Under the pieces are notes generated by a model. That model worked only from the letters and a program-made list of their open reading frames with translations. It ran no database searches and was not told where the DNA came from. The position numbers and the translations under genes are program-made. From NCBI GenBank assembly GCA_016288175.1, contig JAEEYN010000222.1, positions 1-38,141 of the forward strand: a DNA stretch of 38,141 bases, in the 5' to 3' direction. Below are positions 23,496-32,300 of this stretch, one piece after another; within the stretch, counting starts at the first letter, position 1; each line of letters starts with the position of its first letter. Source of the DNA: Bacillota bacterium (lineage in GTDB: Bacteria > Bacillota > Clostridia > Christensenellales > CAG-138).

Positions 23496-24095
23496 TTAAA
23501 GCTGTTTTTCCCAGGCTCCGTTCTTTTCCGCAAAACCGAGTTTTTTCAGGTATGCTCTGTGCGTTTCCTCCGCTTCGGTATACTTCAGCAGGATCGGACG
23601 TTCCAGATTCGCGATCAGGAATTTTCCGACGGAACAGTCCCTGTACGCCGGTGTGGAATAATCGAGTGCGATATCCAGAACTCCTTCTTCCTCCTGCCCC
23701 ATAAGAATCCCCGCCGGATCCGTGCCGTGAAAGACCATATAAACGCGGTTAACCTGCATTTCGGCAAGATGCCTTCCGGGGAAGAATCGCTCGATATCCT
23801 TCTCATAGTTCTGCAAAAAGTCCTTCACATAAGCCTCGCCCTGCTGCAGAGAAAGCAGGCGATAGCTCGAGTCCTTGTGGCGCAGTTTCCATAGGTAATA
23901 AAGATTGATGCAGACAAGGCAGATGTTCATCACCGCCGTCGGATATGACCGGATGATCAGCGCATAAATAGCAAAGATCAGGCTGCCGACCGTGTTGACT
24001 ATTCGCAGTTTGACGACGGAGCTCATCAGGAACGATACGAGCACCAGCGCGGAACCCGCATAGCCTATCGCTTCTATCAATGTTGCTGTATCCAT
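23496..24095 (-). CDS. YgjV-like membrane domain fused to a GNAT-like domain
   Basis: A 199-residue protein with two parts. Residues 1-70 hold three hydrophobic segments (about 7-27, 32-49 and 52-70) and match the YgjV-type inner-membrane domain (IGYAGSALVLVSFLMSSVVKLRIVN). Residues about 80-199 look like a compact GNAT-type fold (VYMVFHGTDPAGILMG, LDIALDYSTPAYRDCSVGKFL, THRAYLKKLGFAEK). The normal acetyl-CoA loop RxxGxG/A is not clear, reading YRDCSVGKFL, so catalysis is uncertain. The start has an AGAGAGG site 5 nt away. The gene ends 59 nt before the small charged protein gene, without an obvious terminator, so it may lead that operon. Function unknown. Confidence 0.75.
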   Translation of the reverse strand: MDTATLIEAIGYAGSALVLVSFLMSSVVKLRIVNTVGSLIFAIYALIIRSYPTAVMNICLVCINLYYLWKLRHKDSSYRLLSLQQGEAYVKDFLQNYEKDIERFFPGRHLAEMQVNRVYMVFHGTDPAGILMGQEEEGVLDIALDYSTPAYRDCSVGKFLIANLERPILLKYTEAEETHRAYLKKLGFAEKNGAWEKQL

Positions 24096-24275
24096 TTATA
24101 CCTCTCTCTGTGAACCCGAGTCCTGCCGCCTGGCAGTTTCTTTTGCGTTTATCCCTTCAGTATCTCGGCTGTCCCGGCTTGCCGCAAAGCAGCAGACCGA
24201 TAACCCCGTCAATTTCGCTTTACATAAAACTTTGTCAGCCTTATCAGTGCTCTGTTCAGACTCGGTCTTCGTTTT

Positions 24276-24737
24276 TCACGGTTTCAGTTCCGAAGCCCGT
24301 CTGCGTCCGGTGTCATGCTCCCCCGACCAGGAACTGAGCTCATATTCAAACGGCAAGAAATATCGGCCTTCATATCCGTATTTTTCCGATAAGTAAGAAA
24401 CCGACAGCATATCAAGATCCCCGATCTCAATCTCTCCTCCGAATCGGCGTTTCCCATCAAGATAGAATTCGAGCGGCAATACCTCGTCGTTCATGATCGA
24501 CTTGATATAATCAATGATCCCGTCCTCTTCATCCGCGCTGAAATGACGGTGCTGAGTTGAGAATTCGACAATATACTCCACGAAGCAGTCCTTCATATCC
24601 CGCGACCAATATTCCTCTTCAAACACGGACAGGCTCTTGGCGTTTTTGGGGTTTATGACCTTCAGTTCACTGCCTGTGACTTCTGCCGCAACATCATAAT
24701 CTGAAATTGCATTTTTAATTGCTTCAAGCATTTTCAT
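24276..24737 (-). CDS. Uncharacterised acidic protein, about 153 residues
   Basis: No recognised family. The protein is soluble and acidic with no signal peptide. It starts with a helical MKMLEAIKNAISDYDVAAEV segment and has aromatic-rich stretches (EEEYWSRDMKDCFVEYIVEF, YLSEKYGYEGRYFLPFEYEL). The size and acidity resemble immunity or SMI1-like proteins, but nothing specific supports that. I chose ATG 24737, with GGAG eight bases away; a TTG at 24758 would add seven residues and an ATG at 24731 would remove two. The 180 bp downstream and 160 bp upstream hold no other gene I can support. Confidence 0.65.
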   Translation of the reverse strand: MKMLEAIKNAISDYDVAAEVTGSELKVINPKNAKSLSVFEEEYWSRDMKDCFVEYIVEFSTQHRHFSADEEDGIIDYIKSIMNDEVLPLEFYLDGKRRFGGEIEIGDLDMLSVSYLSEKYGYEGRYFLPFEYELSSWSGEHDTGRRRASELKP

Positions 24738-24899
24738 TTTTTCTACTCCGTTATCCAAACGAGGGGCGAGAAACTCTTCCGGACTGCGATGTGGGAGCGT
24801 GACGGCTTCGTATTGTCAAGATGCTTGGCTTTTTTTGTCTTTTTCGTTCAAACCGTCATCTTCCGGGGTTGTTTCTTACGCTGAAGGCATCCTTTGCTC

Positions 24900-25631
24900 T
24901 CAGCTCAGGAATCGCTTGAAATATCTTTCGTTCATGTTCAGACGGTCCATGATGATCATCACGTCGCAGCAGTTAAAATCGTAATCGATGAAGCCGTTCT
25001 GCGAGACCTTGGCGCCGATCTTGAGATATACCCGGAGCAGGCCGGGTATGCCTGCTTGGGACATTGTCAGGTCCTGCTCGGTTCCGTATGCAAAGGCGTT
25101 ATGCGTTGCCCGGACCTCGTGCTTGTCGGAGCGGTAGTGCTGGTTCAGAACGGAAGTGCACAAGGTATAGGCGTTAGGGTCCGTGCCGTGCAGGGAACAG
25201 GTGCCGAAAATGTAGCGCAGCTGCTGATCCCTGGCATAGGATACCACGCCCCGCCAGAGGAGGCCGAGTGTGCCGCCGGTCTGATGCTCGGGATGGATGA
25301 CTACCCGGCTGGCCTCGATGATGCCCTCGGGATCCGCCTTCAGAGAGGAGATGTCGAACTCCTCTTCGGATTTATACGGCCTTCCCTGAAGAGTCTTTTC
25401 CGTGGCCACCCGGTAGGTGCCGATGATCCGGCCGGTACTTTTTTTAATTGCCAGGATCGAATCGGAAAAAGCATCCCAGCCGTCGTCGTCCAGCCCGTCC
25501 CGATCGTTCTTCTTTTCATCGAATCTCTTCAGCAGGAACTCATAGCGAAGCCGCTGGACTTCCCGCAACTCCTCTTCGTTATCGTGATCCAGCAGTCTGA
25601 CCAGATATTCGTCTGTTTCAATGTGATCCAT
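24900..25631 (-). CDS. OlsB-like N-acyltransferase (GNAT fold, Acetyltransf_5 type)
   Basis: A 243-residue protein matching the OlsB/hemolysin-type acyltransferase group, whose members acylate amino acids such as ornithine from acyl-ACP to make lyso-ornithine-type lipids. Motifs in family order: RYEFLLKRFDEKKNDRDGLD (29-48), TGRIIGTYRV (66-75), EEFDISSL (90-97), EASRVVIHPEHQTGGTLGLLW (106-126, the acyl/CoA-binding region), FGTCSLHGTDPNAY (142-155), and YLKIGAKVSQNGFIDYDFNC then DVMIIMD near the end. There is an AAGGGGG site before the ATG. No olsA partner is in the window, so the lipid or N-acyl amino acid product is uncertain. It is a cytoplasmic or membrane-peripheral enzyme. Confidence 0.83.
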   Translation of the reverse strand: MDHIETDEYLVRLLDHDNEEELREVQRLRYEFLLKRFDEKKNDRDGLDDDGWDAFSDSILAIKKSTGRIIGTYRVATEKTLQGRPYKSEEEFDISSLKADPEGIIEASRVVIHPEHQTGGTLGLLWRGVVSYARDQQLRYIFGTCSLHGTDPNAYTLCTSVLNQHYRSDKHEVRATHNAFAYGTEQDLTMSQAGIPGLLRVYLKIGAKVSQNGFIDYDFNCCDVMIIMDRLNMNERYFKRFLS

Positions 25632-25662
25632 GGGATCCCCCTTATAGTCCTATTGATTGAGC

Positions 25663-25929
25663 TTATACATCGCAGCCGTTGATAAATCCTGCGTTTGTAA
25701 AGCCGAATTTCTTTGCTATATGTTTTGTCGCTTCTTGTTCGGGCGAACATTCTATGACGGTCGACTTCCCCTCGGCAGCTGCTTTCCGAATGAGCTGTGC
25801 AGTCAATGTTTCGGCAAAACCGTTTCCCCGGAAGCTTTTATTCAAAACCCATTCGATCTCTTTGCTGTCCTCTTCATAATCTTGATCGTCAATCAGAGTC
25901 ATTATCCGCAGTGCTTCAGATGATTTCAT
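25663..25929 (-). pseudogene. GNAT acetyltransferase, C-terminal half only
   Basis: An 88-residue frame containing only the second half of a GNAT fold: IEWVLNKSFRGNGFAETLTA has the acetyl-CoA loop (RGNGFA), followed by ATKHIAKKFGFTNAGF. About 70-80 N-terminal residues expected for a full enzyme are missing, and the frame upstream runs into a TGA. The ATG overlaps, as ATGA, the end of a nine-codon reading frame with a GGGGAGG site (from about 25956), so it might still be translated. I treat it as a broken or shortened GNAT gene. Confidence 0.55.
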
Positions 25930-25951
25930 GATTCTGAAATCTCAATGCACA

Positions 25952-26437
25952 TCATATTAATGACCTCCCCGACATTTCATAAGCCAGAAGCAATAACCTT
26001 ATGTTTTCGTCGACACGTTGTTCTTGCCACTTATTGTGCAAAGGTTTCATATTATCTTCAATTTCTTTACGCACCTCGCTTGGCAAGCTGTCGAGAATAC
26101 TCTTATAGTTGTCTAGTATTTTTACTTCTTCCCCATACAAACGCTCATTTGTTTTTGGGGTTGGCAAGTTATCGAGGAAACTCTTGCAGTTGTCTAGAAT
26201 CTTAACTTCTTTACTATGTAGATGCTCATCTGTTTTTTCATTAAGATCAGACTTATCAATACACCAGTCCGGGACAATTGAAGTTCTGAACGATGCCAAC
26301 CCATTATAATAATGATACTTCACAGTAAAGTACACTCCGTTTTTCACATACAGAAACTCGTAATCGCTTATATCGTCGTAGTATGTCGGGGCGTGCCATT
26401 CGTATACGGTACGAATAAATGTTGATACTCTTTCCAC
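25952..26437 (-). CDS. Uncharacterised protein with an internal 27-residue duplication
   Basis: A 161-residue protein of unknown family, AT-richer than its neighbours, which suggests recent transfer. The N-terminal part (about 1-62) is aromatic-rich (YEWHAPTYYDDISDYEFLYV, VKYHYYNGLASFRTSIVPDW). Then two near-identical 27-residue blocks follow: EHLHSKEVKILDNCKSFLDN and ERLYGEEVKILDNYKSILDS, each ending in LP. The C-terminus is helical and charged. The GTG start at 26437 is supported by a GGAGGA site. No signal peptide or membrane helix. It lies between two truncated GNAT genes. Confidence 0.65.
   Translation of the reverse strand: MERVSTFIRTVYEWHAPTYYDDISDYEFLYVKNGVYFTVKYHYYNGLASFRTSIVPDWCIDKSDLNEKTDEHLHSKEVKILDNCKSFLDNLPTPKTNERLYGEEVKILDNYKSILDSLPSEVRKEIEDNMKPLHNKWQEQRVDENIRLLLLAYEMSGRSLI
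26080..26241. repeat. 81-bp direct tandem repeat, two copies
   Basis: Copies at 26080-26160 and 26161-26241 begin TTGGCAAGCTGTCGAG and TTGGCAAGTTATCGAG and stay alignable to CGCTCATTTG and TGCTCATCTG. The unit is 27 codons, so the duplication kept the reading frame of the surrounding gene. Confidence 0.85.
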
Positions 26438-26496
26438 AGATTATTCCTCCGGTGTTATTATCAACTTAATCTATTACTGAACTTATAACCGAGTTA

Positions 26497-26733
26497 TCAT
26501 CGCTGCTGTCTCAGCGCCGTTTTCATGGCCATCCGAATAAGGCCTATACCTTTGATCACTCGGTCATTATCATTCACCGCAATCCAGAACATATCCCCAC
26601 GGTCAAAATAGTGGGCTTTTATATCGAGCAGATCCTCGTTGAGCCTTGGTATTCTTCCGAGCGCATCCTTGGCCTGTAGAACCATGAAGATCATATCGTC
26701 TCTGTACTTGTCTTCGTATAACTTGATTTCCAT
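26497..26733 (-). pseudogene. GNAT acetyltransferase, N-terminal half only
   Basis: A 78-residue frame that looks like the start of a GNAT enzyme: EIKLYEDKYRDDMIFMVLQA (2-21), then RGDMFWIAVNDNDRVIKGIG (beta-2 and beta-3). The acetyl-CoA loop and C-terminal half are absent; after KGIGLIRMAMKTA it ends at a TGA. Other frames downstream also close quickly, so a simple one-base shift does not restore it. It starts 2 nt after the Nudix stop and may still be co-translated. Probably a truncated gene; not clearly the missing half of the GNAT fragment at 25663, as the two seem to belong to different subfamilies. Confidence 0.55.
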
Positions 26734-26735
26734 GA

Positions 26736-27692
26736 TTACTCAAACTCCGTTCTTAAGGTAAAGTTCTCCGGCAGGTTGGCAATCTCTGTTTTCAGGAATA
26801 CTGGATAGAAGTATTCGTACTTCAGCCGCTCATAATCCAGCCATTCAAATTCGTGAGTATGCTGCCGCTCATGGAGCGTAAACTTCTCGCCCTTTTCCAG
26901 CAGACCTGTATCCAATACATCAAGCAGGAAATAGATGCAAAGCTCATGATAATTCAGTTTGTCTACGTCTTCAGTGAAGAAACCCTGATTTAGCCAGAGA
27001 GGACGAATGATATGAGGCGTGATACCCAGCTCCTCTTCGACTTCTCTGACAATAGCGCATTCCGCGGTCTCGCCCATTTTTGCTCTGCCTCCGGGCAGAT
27101 AATAATACGGTGATCGTTCGTCATGCATGGCAAGAATTTTGCCGTCGTGGATCATGACTCCGCAGACTCGATAGTTGAATTTGCTGTTGCTGATGACATA
27201 TGAAACATCAGACGGCTTCAGCTCATCAATGAACTTTTGCATACGCTCCGTCACCAATTCTTCTTTTTTCATTGAAATCAATTCATCCTTGGTGACCCAT
27301 TTGTATGCTGATGTTTCTCCCTCTTGTAAAGCAATACTGGTTTTATCGCAGTCTGTCACACAAAGAAATTCAACGTAAATCGTGTCATGACTGACAACAC
27401 GCCCGACCTCCGCCAGTTCTTCTGATTCGACTCCGGTTTCTTCCCGCAACTCTCTGACGGCACAAGCAAGAGGGGTTTCTCCCTTCAAGGCTGAACCTCC
27501 GGCCGTTGCTTCCCACATGCCACCGAAATGTTTCCTGCTGTCACGCTGCATTAAAAGATATGTGCCGTCTATATGTTTGACGATTATGTCGCTTACGAGA
27601 TGATAGAATCCGTCTGGAATCGCTTCTCCACGGATCAAAGTCATTCCTTCGATCTTCTCAAATTCTTTATTATAAGCATCCCAGACTTCCAT
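26736..27692 (-). CDS. Tandem Nudix hydrolase, two Nudix domains
   Basis: A 318-residue protein with two complete Nudix domains. The first (about 1-160) starts like the YfcD/isopentenyl-diphosphate-isomerase-type group (WDAYNKEF, LIRGEAIPDGFYHLV) and has Nudix box G66, E72, R80-E81, E84-E85, G87. The second (about 165-318) has box G202, E208, R216-E217, E220-E221, G223. Both keep the metal-binding REUxEE core, so both could hydrolyse nucleoside diphosphate derivatives. The start has an ideal AGGAGG site. Typical Nudix proteins have one domain, so this is a fusion of two related but different domains. Substrates cannot be assigned. It heads a small - strand unit containing the truncated GNAT gene. 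Confidence 0.85.
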   Translation of the reverse strand: MEVWDAYNKEFEKIEGMTLIRGEAIPDGFYHLVSDIIVKHIDGTYLLMQRDSRKHFGGMWEATAGGSALKGETPLACAVRELREETGVESEELAEVGRVVSHDTIYVEFLCVTDCDKTSIALQEGETSAYKWVTKDELISMKKEELVTERMQKFIDELKPSDVSYVISNSKFNYRVCGVMIHDGKILAMHDERSPYYYLPGGRAKMGETAECAIVREVEEELGITPHIIRPLWLNQGFFTEDVDKLNYHELCIYFLLDVLDTGLLEKGEKFTLHERQHTHEFEWLDYERLKYEYFYPVFLKTEIANLPENFTLRTEFE

Positions 27693-27958
27693 TTAATCCT
27701 CCTATATCCTCGGACATCAAAACTACAGTTACAGTCCGATTTGACAACAATCCGATAGTCTCAACCTCACAAAAAGGCTCCAATGACAACAGACCGATAG
27801 TCTCAACAACCGATTTTTACCCTCGATAGCGAAACAAGAGTTACAGCAACGGATTTCCTCGTTTTCGCCCTTTCGCTCTGTGGAAACTTATCTACGCTCC
27901 CGTTTATAGCCAAAGTCCGAAAAAGCCCTTGTTTCAAGCCGTTTTCCCGTTATCTTCC
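27693..27958. other. Intergenic region with paired 23-bp direct repeats
   Basis: No gene seen in this 266-bp stretch. It has two 23-bp direct repeats, GACAACAATCCGATAGTCTC.. at 27743-27765 and GACAACAGACCGATAGTCTC.. at 27785-27807 (21 of 23 identical, period 42). No convincing terminator for the upstream RumA-type gene and no strong promoter for the Nudix gene were found. Confidence 0.6.
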
Positions 27959-29308
27959 TCATTTTCTGGACAGCGAAACGACGCACTCCACGTGAAACGA
28001 ATTCGCGAACATATCATAAGGCTGCACGCTTTCGATCGCGTACCCTGCGTCAGCAAGGATGCGGCAGTCGCGGGCAAGGGTCGCGGGATTACATGAAATA
28101 TAGGCGACCCTCGGGACGCCGCTTGTTATGATCGCGTCCAGCGCTTCCCGCATCGCGCCCTTCCGCGGCGGATCGAGCAGGAGCTTATCTATCTTATGTC
28201 CGCTTTTGACGAGCTTCGGCAGGACGTTTTCTGCAGCGCCGCAGATGAATTCCGCGTTTTCGATCCCGTTGCGCGCCGCGTTGCGCATTGCGTCTTCGAT
28301 CGCCTGCGGAACGTACTCGATGCCGAGTACGGATCGCGCTCTTTTCGCCATCATCAGCGAGATCGTGCCGATACCGCAGTAAAGGTCGATCACGTCGTCG
28401 TTTTCGGAAAGCCCCAGCGCATCGATCGCGGCTTTATAGAGGTTCGGCGTCTGCGCGCTGTTGACCTGCAGGAAGCTCTCCGCGCCGACGGAAAAGCTTA
28501 AATCTCCAATTTTTTCGGCAATTATGCCGCTTCCGTAGATGACGCGGCTCCTCCTGCCGAGGATCAAAGCCGTGCGGTCCGGATTCTCATTTTGGATGAT
28601 CCCCGAAAGACCGGGCAGCGCTTTTTTAAGCGTTTCGATAAGCTCGTTTTCAAAGTGAAGTCCGCCTTTTGTAACGATCACTGCCATCATCTCACCCGTG
28701 GAAGCGGTCCGGACCATCAGATGCCGCAGCTCTCCCCTGCCCGTTCTTTCATCATAGGCGGTAATGCCGTGTGCATTCGCCCAATCCGTCACGGCACGGA
28801 GCGCCGCGATCGCTTCCGGTTTTTCGATCAGGCAGTCTGCAATCGGAACAACGGTGTGGCTTTTTTCGGAAAGGCAGCCGGAAACGATCTTTCCGTTTCT
28901 TTCGGAAAAGGTGAAAACGCCTTTATTGCGGTAGCGCGCAATTTCCGGCGACGGAACGCAGGCTTCGACGCGGATCCCTTCAAGCCCGCCGATGCGTTCG
29001 AGCGCATCCCTAACACGCCGTGTCTTGAAAGCGAGCTGAGCGCTGTAATCCATGTGCATAAGTCCGCATCCGCCGCAGCTTCTGTAATACGGGCATGGCG
29101 GTATGCAGCGCTCCGGCGCTTCGGAAAGGAGCTTTTCAAGGCGCGCGACGGCGAACCGCTTTTCGGTTTTTATAACTTCGGCGACGACTTTTTCGCCCGG
29201 CAGCGCACCCGGGACAAAGACCGCGATATTATCCGCGCGGCCGACGCCCTGGCCTTCCGAGCCGAAGGCAGTAATGGATATCTCGATTTTTTCTCCGATT
29301 TTCAACAT
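27959..29308 (-). CDS. RumA/TrmA-type RNA (uracil-5-)-methyltransferase
   Basis: A 449-residue class I SAM-dependent methyltransferase making 5-methyluridine in RNA (23S rRNA in the RlmD/RlmCD group; tRNA is possible). Order: TRAM domain (about 2-58), iron-sulfur cysteines Cys72, Cys78 and Cys81 in CPYYRSCGGCGLMH with a fourth Cys probably in ADCLIEKP, a central domain, the SAM motif DLYCGIGTISLMMA, the DPPRKG motif and catalytic Cys406 in SCNPATLARD. The last block, QPYDMFANSFHVECV, is typical of the family. It begins 8 nt after the dnaE stop and is likely co-transcribed. The exact RNA target is not decided by sequence. Confidence 0.9.
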   Translation of the reverse strand: MLKIGEKIEISITAFGSEGQGVGRADNIAVFVPGALPGEKVVAEVIKTEKRFAVARLEKLLSEAPERCIPPCPYYRSCGGCGLMHMDYSAQLAFKTRRVRDALERIGGLEGIRVEACVPSPEIARYRNKGVFTFSERNGKIVSGCLSEKSHTVVPIADCLIEKPEAIAALRAVTDWANAHGITAYDERTGRGELRHLMVRTASTGEMMAVIVTKGGLHFENELIETLKKALPGLSGIIQNENPDRTALILGRRSRVIYGSGIIAEKIGDLSFSVGAESFLQVNSAQTPNLYKAAIDALGLSENDDVIDLYCGIGTISLMMAKRARSVLGIEYVPQAIEDAMRNAARNGIENAEFICGAAENVLPKLVKSGHKIDKLLLDPPRKGAMREALDAIITSGVPRVAYISCNPATLARDCRILADAGYAIESVQPYDMFANSFHVECVVSLSRK

Positions 29309-29316
29309 TTTTCGAA

Positions 29317-32300
29317 TCAGTCGCGCTGCGGCGGCATGGGCGCTTTCTTCGGGACGGTCCGAACATTCGCGTCGCCGAGAAGCCCGCTGAGCGACGAAAT
29401 AAGCTCCTTTGAAAGGTTCACCGAAAGCTCCTTCGGGGCTTTCAGCTTCCGGCCAGGTACAAGATCGATAAAATAGACTTCACGATTTCCCGGGAAACGC
29501 CGCAGAGTTTCGACAACTCTCTCCTTCAGGATTGCGGTCTCCGGCGTGAAATTCAAAACGAGAAGGCGTTCCCCGCCCTTGATAAGCGGCACGACATCCT
29601 CGATCAGCAGCGAATTTGCCCGATCCTCGCGCATTGACAGACGCCCTGTGACGATCACTTTCCGATCGTTGACGAGCATTGACGAATATTTCTGATAAAC
29701 ACTCGGGAAAGCGACGACCTCCACTGAGCCGGACATATCCTCGAGCATACCGCTTGCCATCATGCCCGTTCCGGTCTTGACCGGCCGGGTGCGGATCGAG
29801 CCGAAGATACCGCCGACGCGGACGTTCATGTTGTCGTGGATCGCGCCGCTGCCGTCCGCCTCGGTCAGTTCAAGGCAGTTGAAGCGGAATTCCGCAAGCT
29901 CCTGCTCATATTCCATCAGCGGATGTCCGCTCGCGTAAATTCCTATCGCTTCGCGTTCCATAGTCAGGAGCTCGTCGAGCGGGAACTCATCCTTGGCGTC
30001 CTCCCCCGACGGCTGCGAAGCAGGCTGCATGAGCTCCGCGCCGAAATCGAAGAAGGAGAGCTGGCCGGATTCAAGGCGTTTGCGCTCCGCGTTTGCGGCG
30101 GAAAGCTCCTGTTCGTAATGGCCGATCAGGTACTTGCGTGAAACGCCAATGCTGTCGAAGCAGCCGGCCTTGATAAGGCCCTCGAGAAGGCGTTTATTAA
30201 GTCCCTCCGAGCGGCGCACGAAATCGGAAAAATCTCGGAAATCTCCGCCGATCCGGCGTTCCGAAAGCACATCGTTGATAACGCCTTCGCCGACGTTTCG
30301 GATCGCGGCAAGGCCGAAGCGGATGGAACCCTTGTCCACCGAGAAACGGGCTTCGCTTCGGTTGATATCCGGCGGAAGGATCGCGATGCCATGGCTGCGG
30401 CAGTAGTAGATATAGGATGCGATCTTTTCGGAATCGGTAAGGAAGCTGTTGATAAGCGCGGTCATGAACTCGACCGGATAAAGGCATTTCAGCAGCGCAG
30501 TGCGATAAGCAACGACCGCATAGCATGCGGCGTGGGCCTTGTTGAAGGCATAGGACGCAAAATCCATCATCTCATCGAAAATCTCCTCCGCCGCCTCCTT
30601 CGAAACGCCGCGCCGAAGCGCGCCGTCGACCGTCACAACGCCGTTTTCTTCGATTCCGTAAATGAAATTCTTCCTCTCCTGCGCCATCACGTCATGCTTT
30701 TTCTTGCTCATGGCGCGGCGGACGAGGTCACTCCTGCCGAGCGAATAGCCGGCAAGATCGCGAACGATCTGCATGACCTGTTCCTGGTAGACCATGCAGC
30801 CGTATGTCGTATCGAGTATCGGGCGGAGGAGCTCCGTTTCGTAATGGACCGACGCGGCGTTCTGCTTGCCCTCGATATAGCGCGGGATCTGGTCCATGGG
30901 ACCCGGGCGGAAGAGAGAAATACCCGCGATGACATCCTCAAGGCAGGAAGGCTTCATTTGCATCATGAACTGCGTCATACCGGCGGATTCAAGCTGGAAC
31001 ACGCCGACCGTTTCACCGGAGCTGATGAGGTCATATACCCGCTTATCGTCATAACTGCAGTTTGAGAAATCCGGCGGCGTTCCCCCGCCTTTGCGGATAT
31101 AGTCAAGGCAGTCTCGGATGACGGTCAAAGTTCTCAGGCCGAGGAAGTCCATTTTCAGCATGCCGAGCTCTTCAAGCTCCGTCATGGTGAACTGAGTTGT
31201 GATCGATTCATCGTTCCTTTGCAGCGGAACGAGCTCCATCGTCGGCAGGGACGAGATCACGACGCCTGCCGCATGGGTCGAAGTATTGCGCGGCAGTCCT
31301 TCGACCTTCATCGAAAGATCCATCAGTTTCTTGATCTGCTCATCGGTATCGTAAAGCGTTTTGAGTTCCGGAACGGTCTCGAGCGCGCTCTTAAGGTTCA
31401 TATCCTTGACCTGCGGGATGAGCTTCGCGATTCGGTCGACGTCCTGGTACGGGATGCGCAGCACTCTTCCGACGTCGCGCACCGCGCCTCTTGCCGCCAT
31501 CGTGCCGAACGTGACGATTTGGGCAACATGGTCGCTGCCGTATTTGCGTTTGACGTATTCGATGACCTCCTGGCGGCGTTCATAGCAGAAATCGACATCG
31601 AAATCGGGCATACTGACGCGTTCGGGGTTCAGGAACCTTTCGAAAAGAAGCTTATACTTGATCGGGTCGATATCCGTGATGCCCATCGTGTACGCCGCGA
31701 TGGACGCTGCTCCGCTGCCGCGGCCGGGACCGACCTCGATGCCGTTCGATTTCGCGAAATGGATGAAGTCCCAAACGATCAGGTAATAATCGACGAAACC
31801 CATCTTCGTGATCACGCCGAGCTCATATTCGAGCCTGTCCCATTCTTCCTTCGTCGGCTCGCCGTAACGGCGGTACATGCCCTCTGTGCAGAGCTTGCGG
31901 ATATATGTCTCGTTGTCCATGCCGTCCGGCGCGGTGAAGCCGGGCAGGTGGCGCTTACCGAATTCAATGTGCAGATCGCATTTCGCGGCGACTTCGGCGG
32001 TATTTGCGACAGCGTCCTCATAGCCGTACATCCGCTTCAGCATTTCGTCTTCGGATTTAAGATAAAACTCCTCCGTCTGCATCCGCATGCGGTTTTCTTC
32101 ATCCACAAAGCGGCCTGTCTGAACGCAGAGCAGTACATCCTGCGCCTCCGCGTCGTCCTTCGTGACATAATGGATGTCGTTGGTCGCAACGGTCTTGATC
32201 CCGAGCTCCTTCGCGAGCTTATCAAGGCGCGGCAGAACAACAAGCTGCTCCGGGATGCCGTGGTTCTGGAGCTCGATATAGAAATCCTCGCCGAAAACGC

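Noticed and set aside
24096..24275. Possible gene in the gap before the YgjV-like gene
   Set aside because: No frame with a ribosome site or recognisable protein was found; only a short 5-bp hairpin near 24122-24135.
24276..26437. Toxin-antitoxin or immunity cluster
   Set aside because: The small acidic and AT-rich proteins have no recognisable toxin motif and do not overlap in the usual way.
27743..27807. CRISPR array
   Set aside because: Only two repeats with a 19-bp gap, no cas genes and no further copies.
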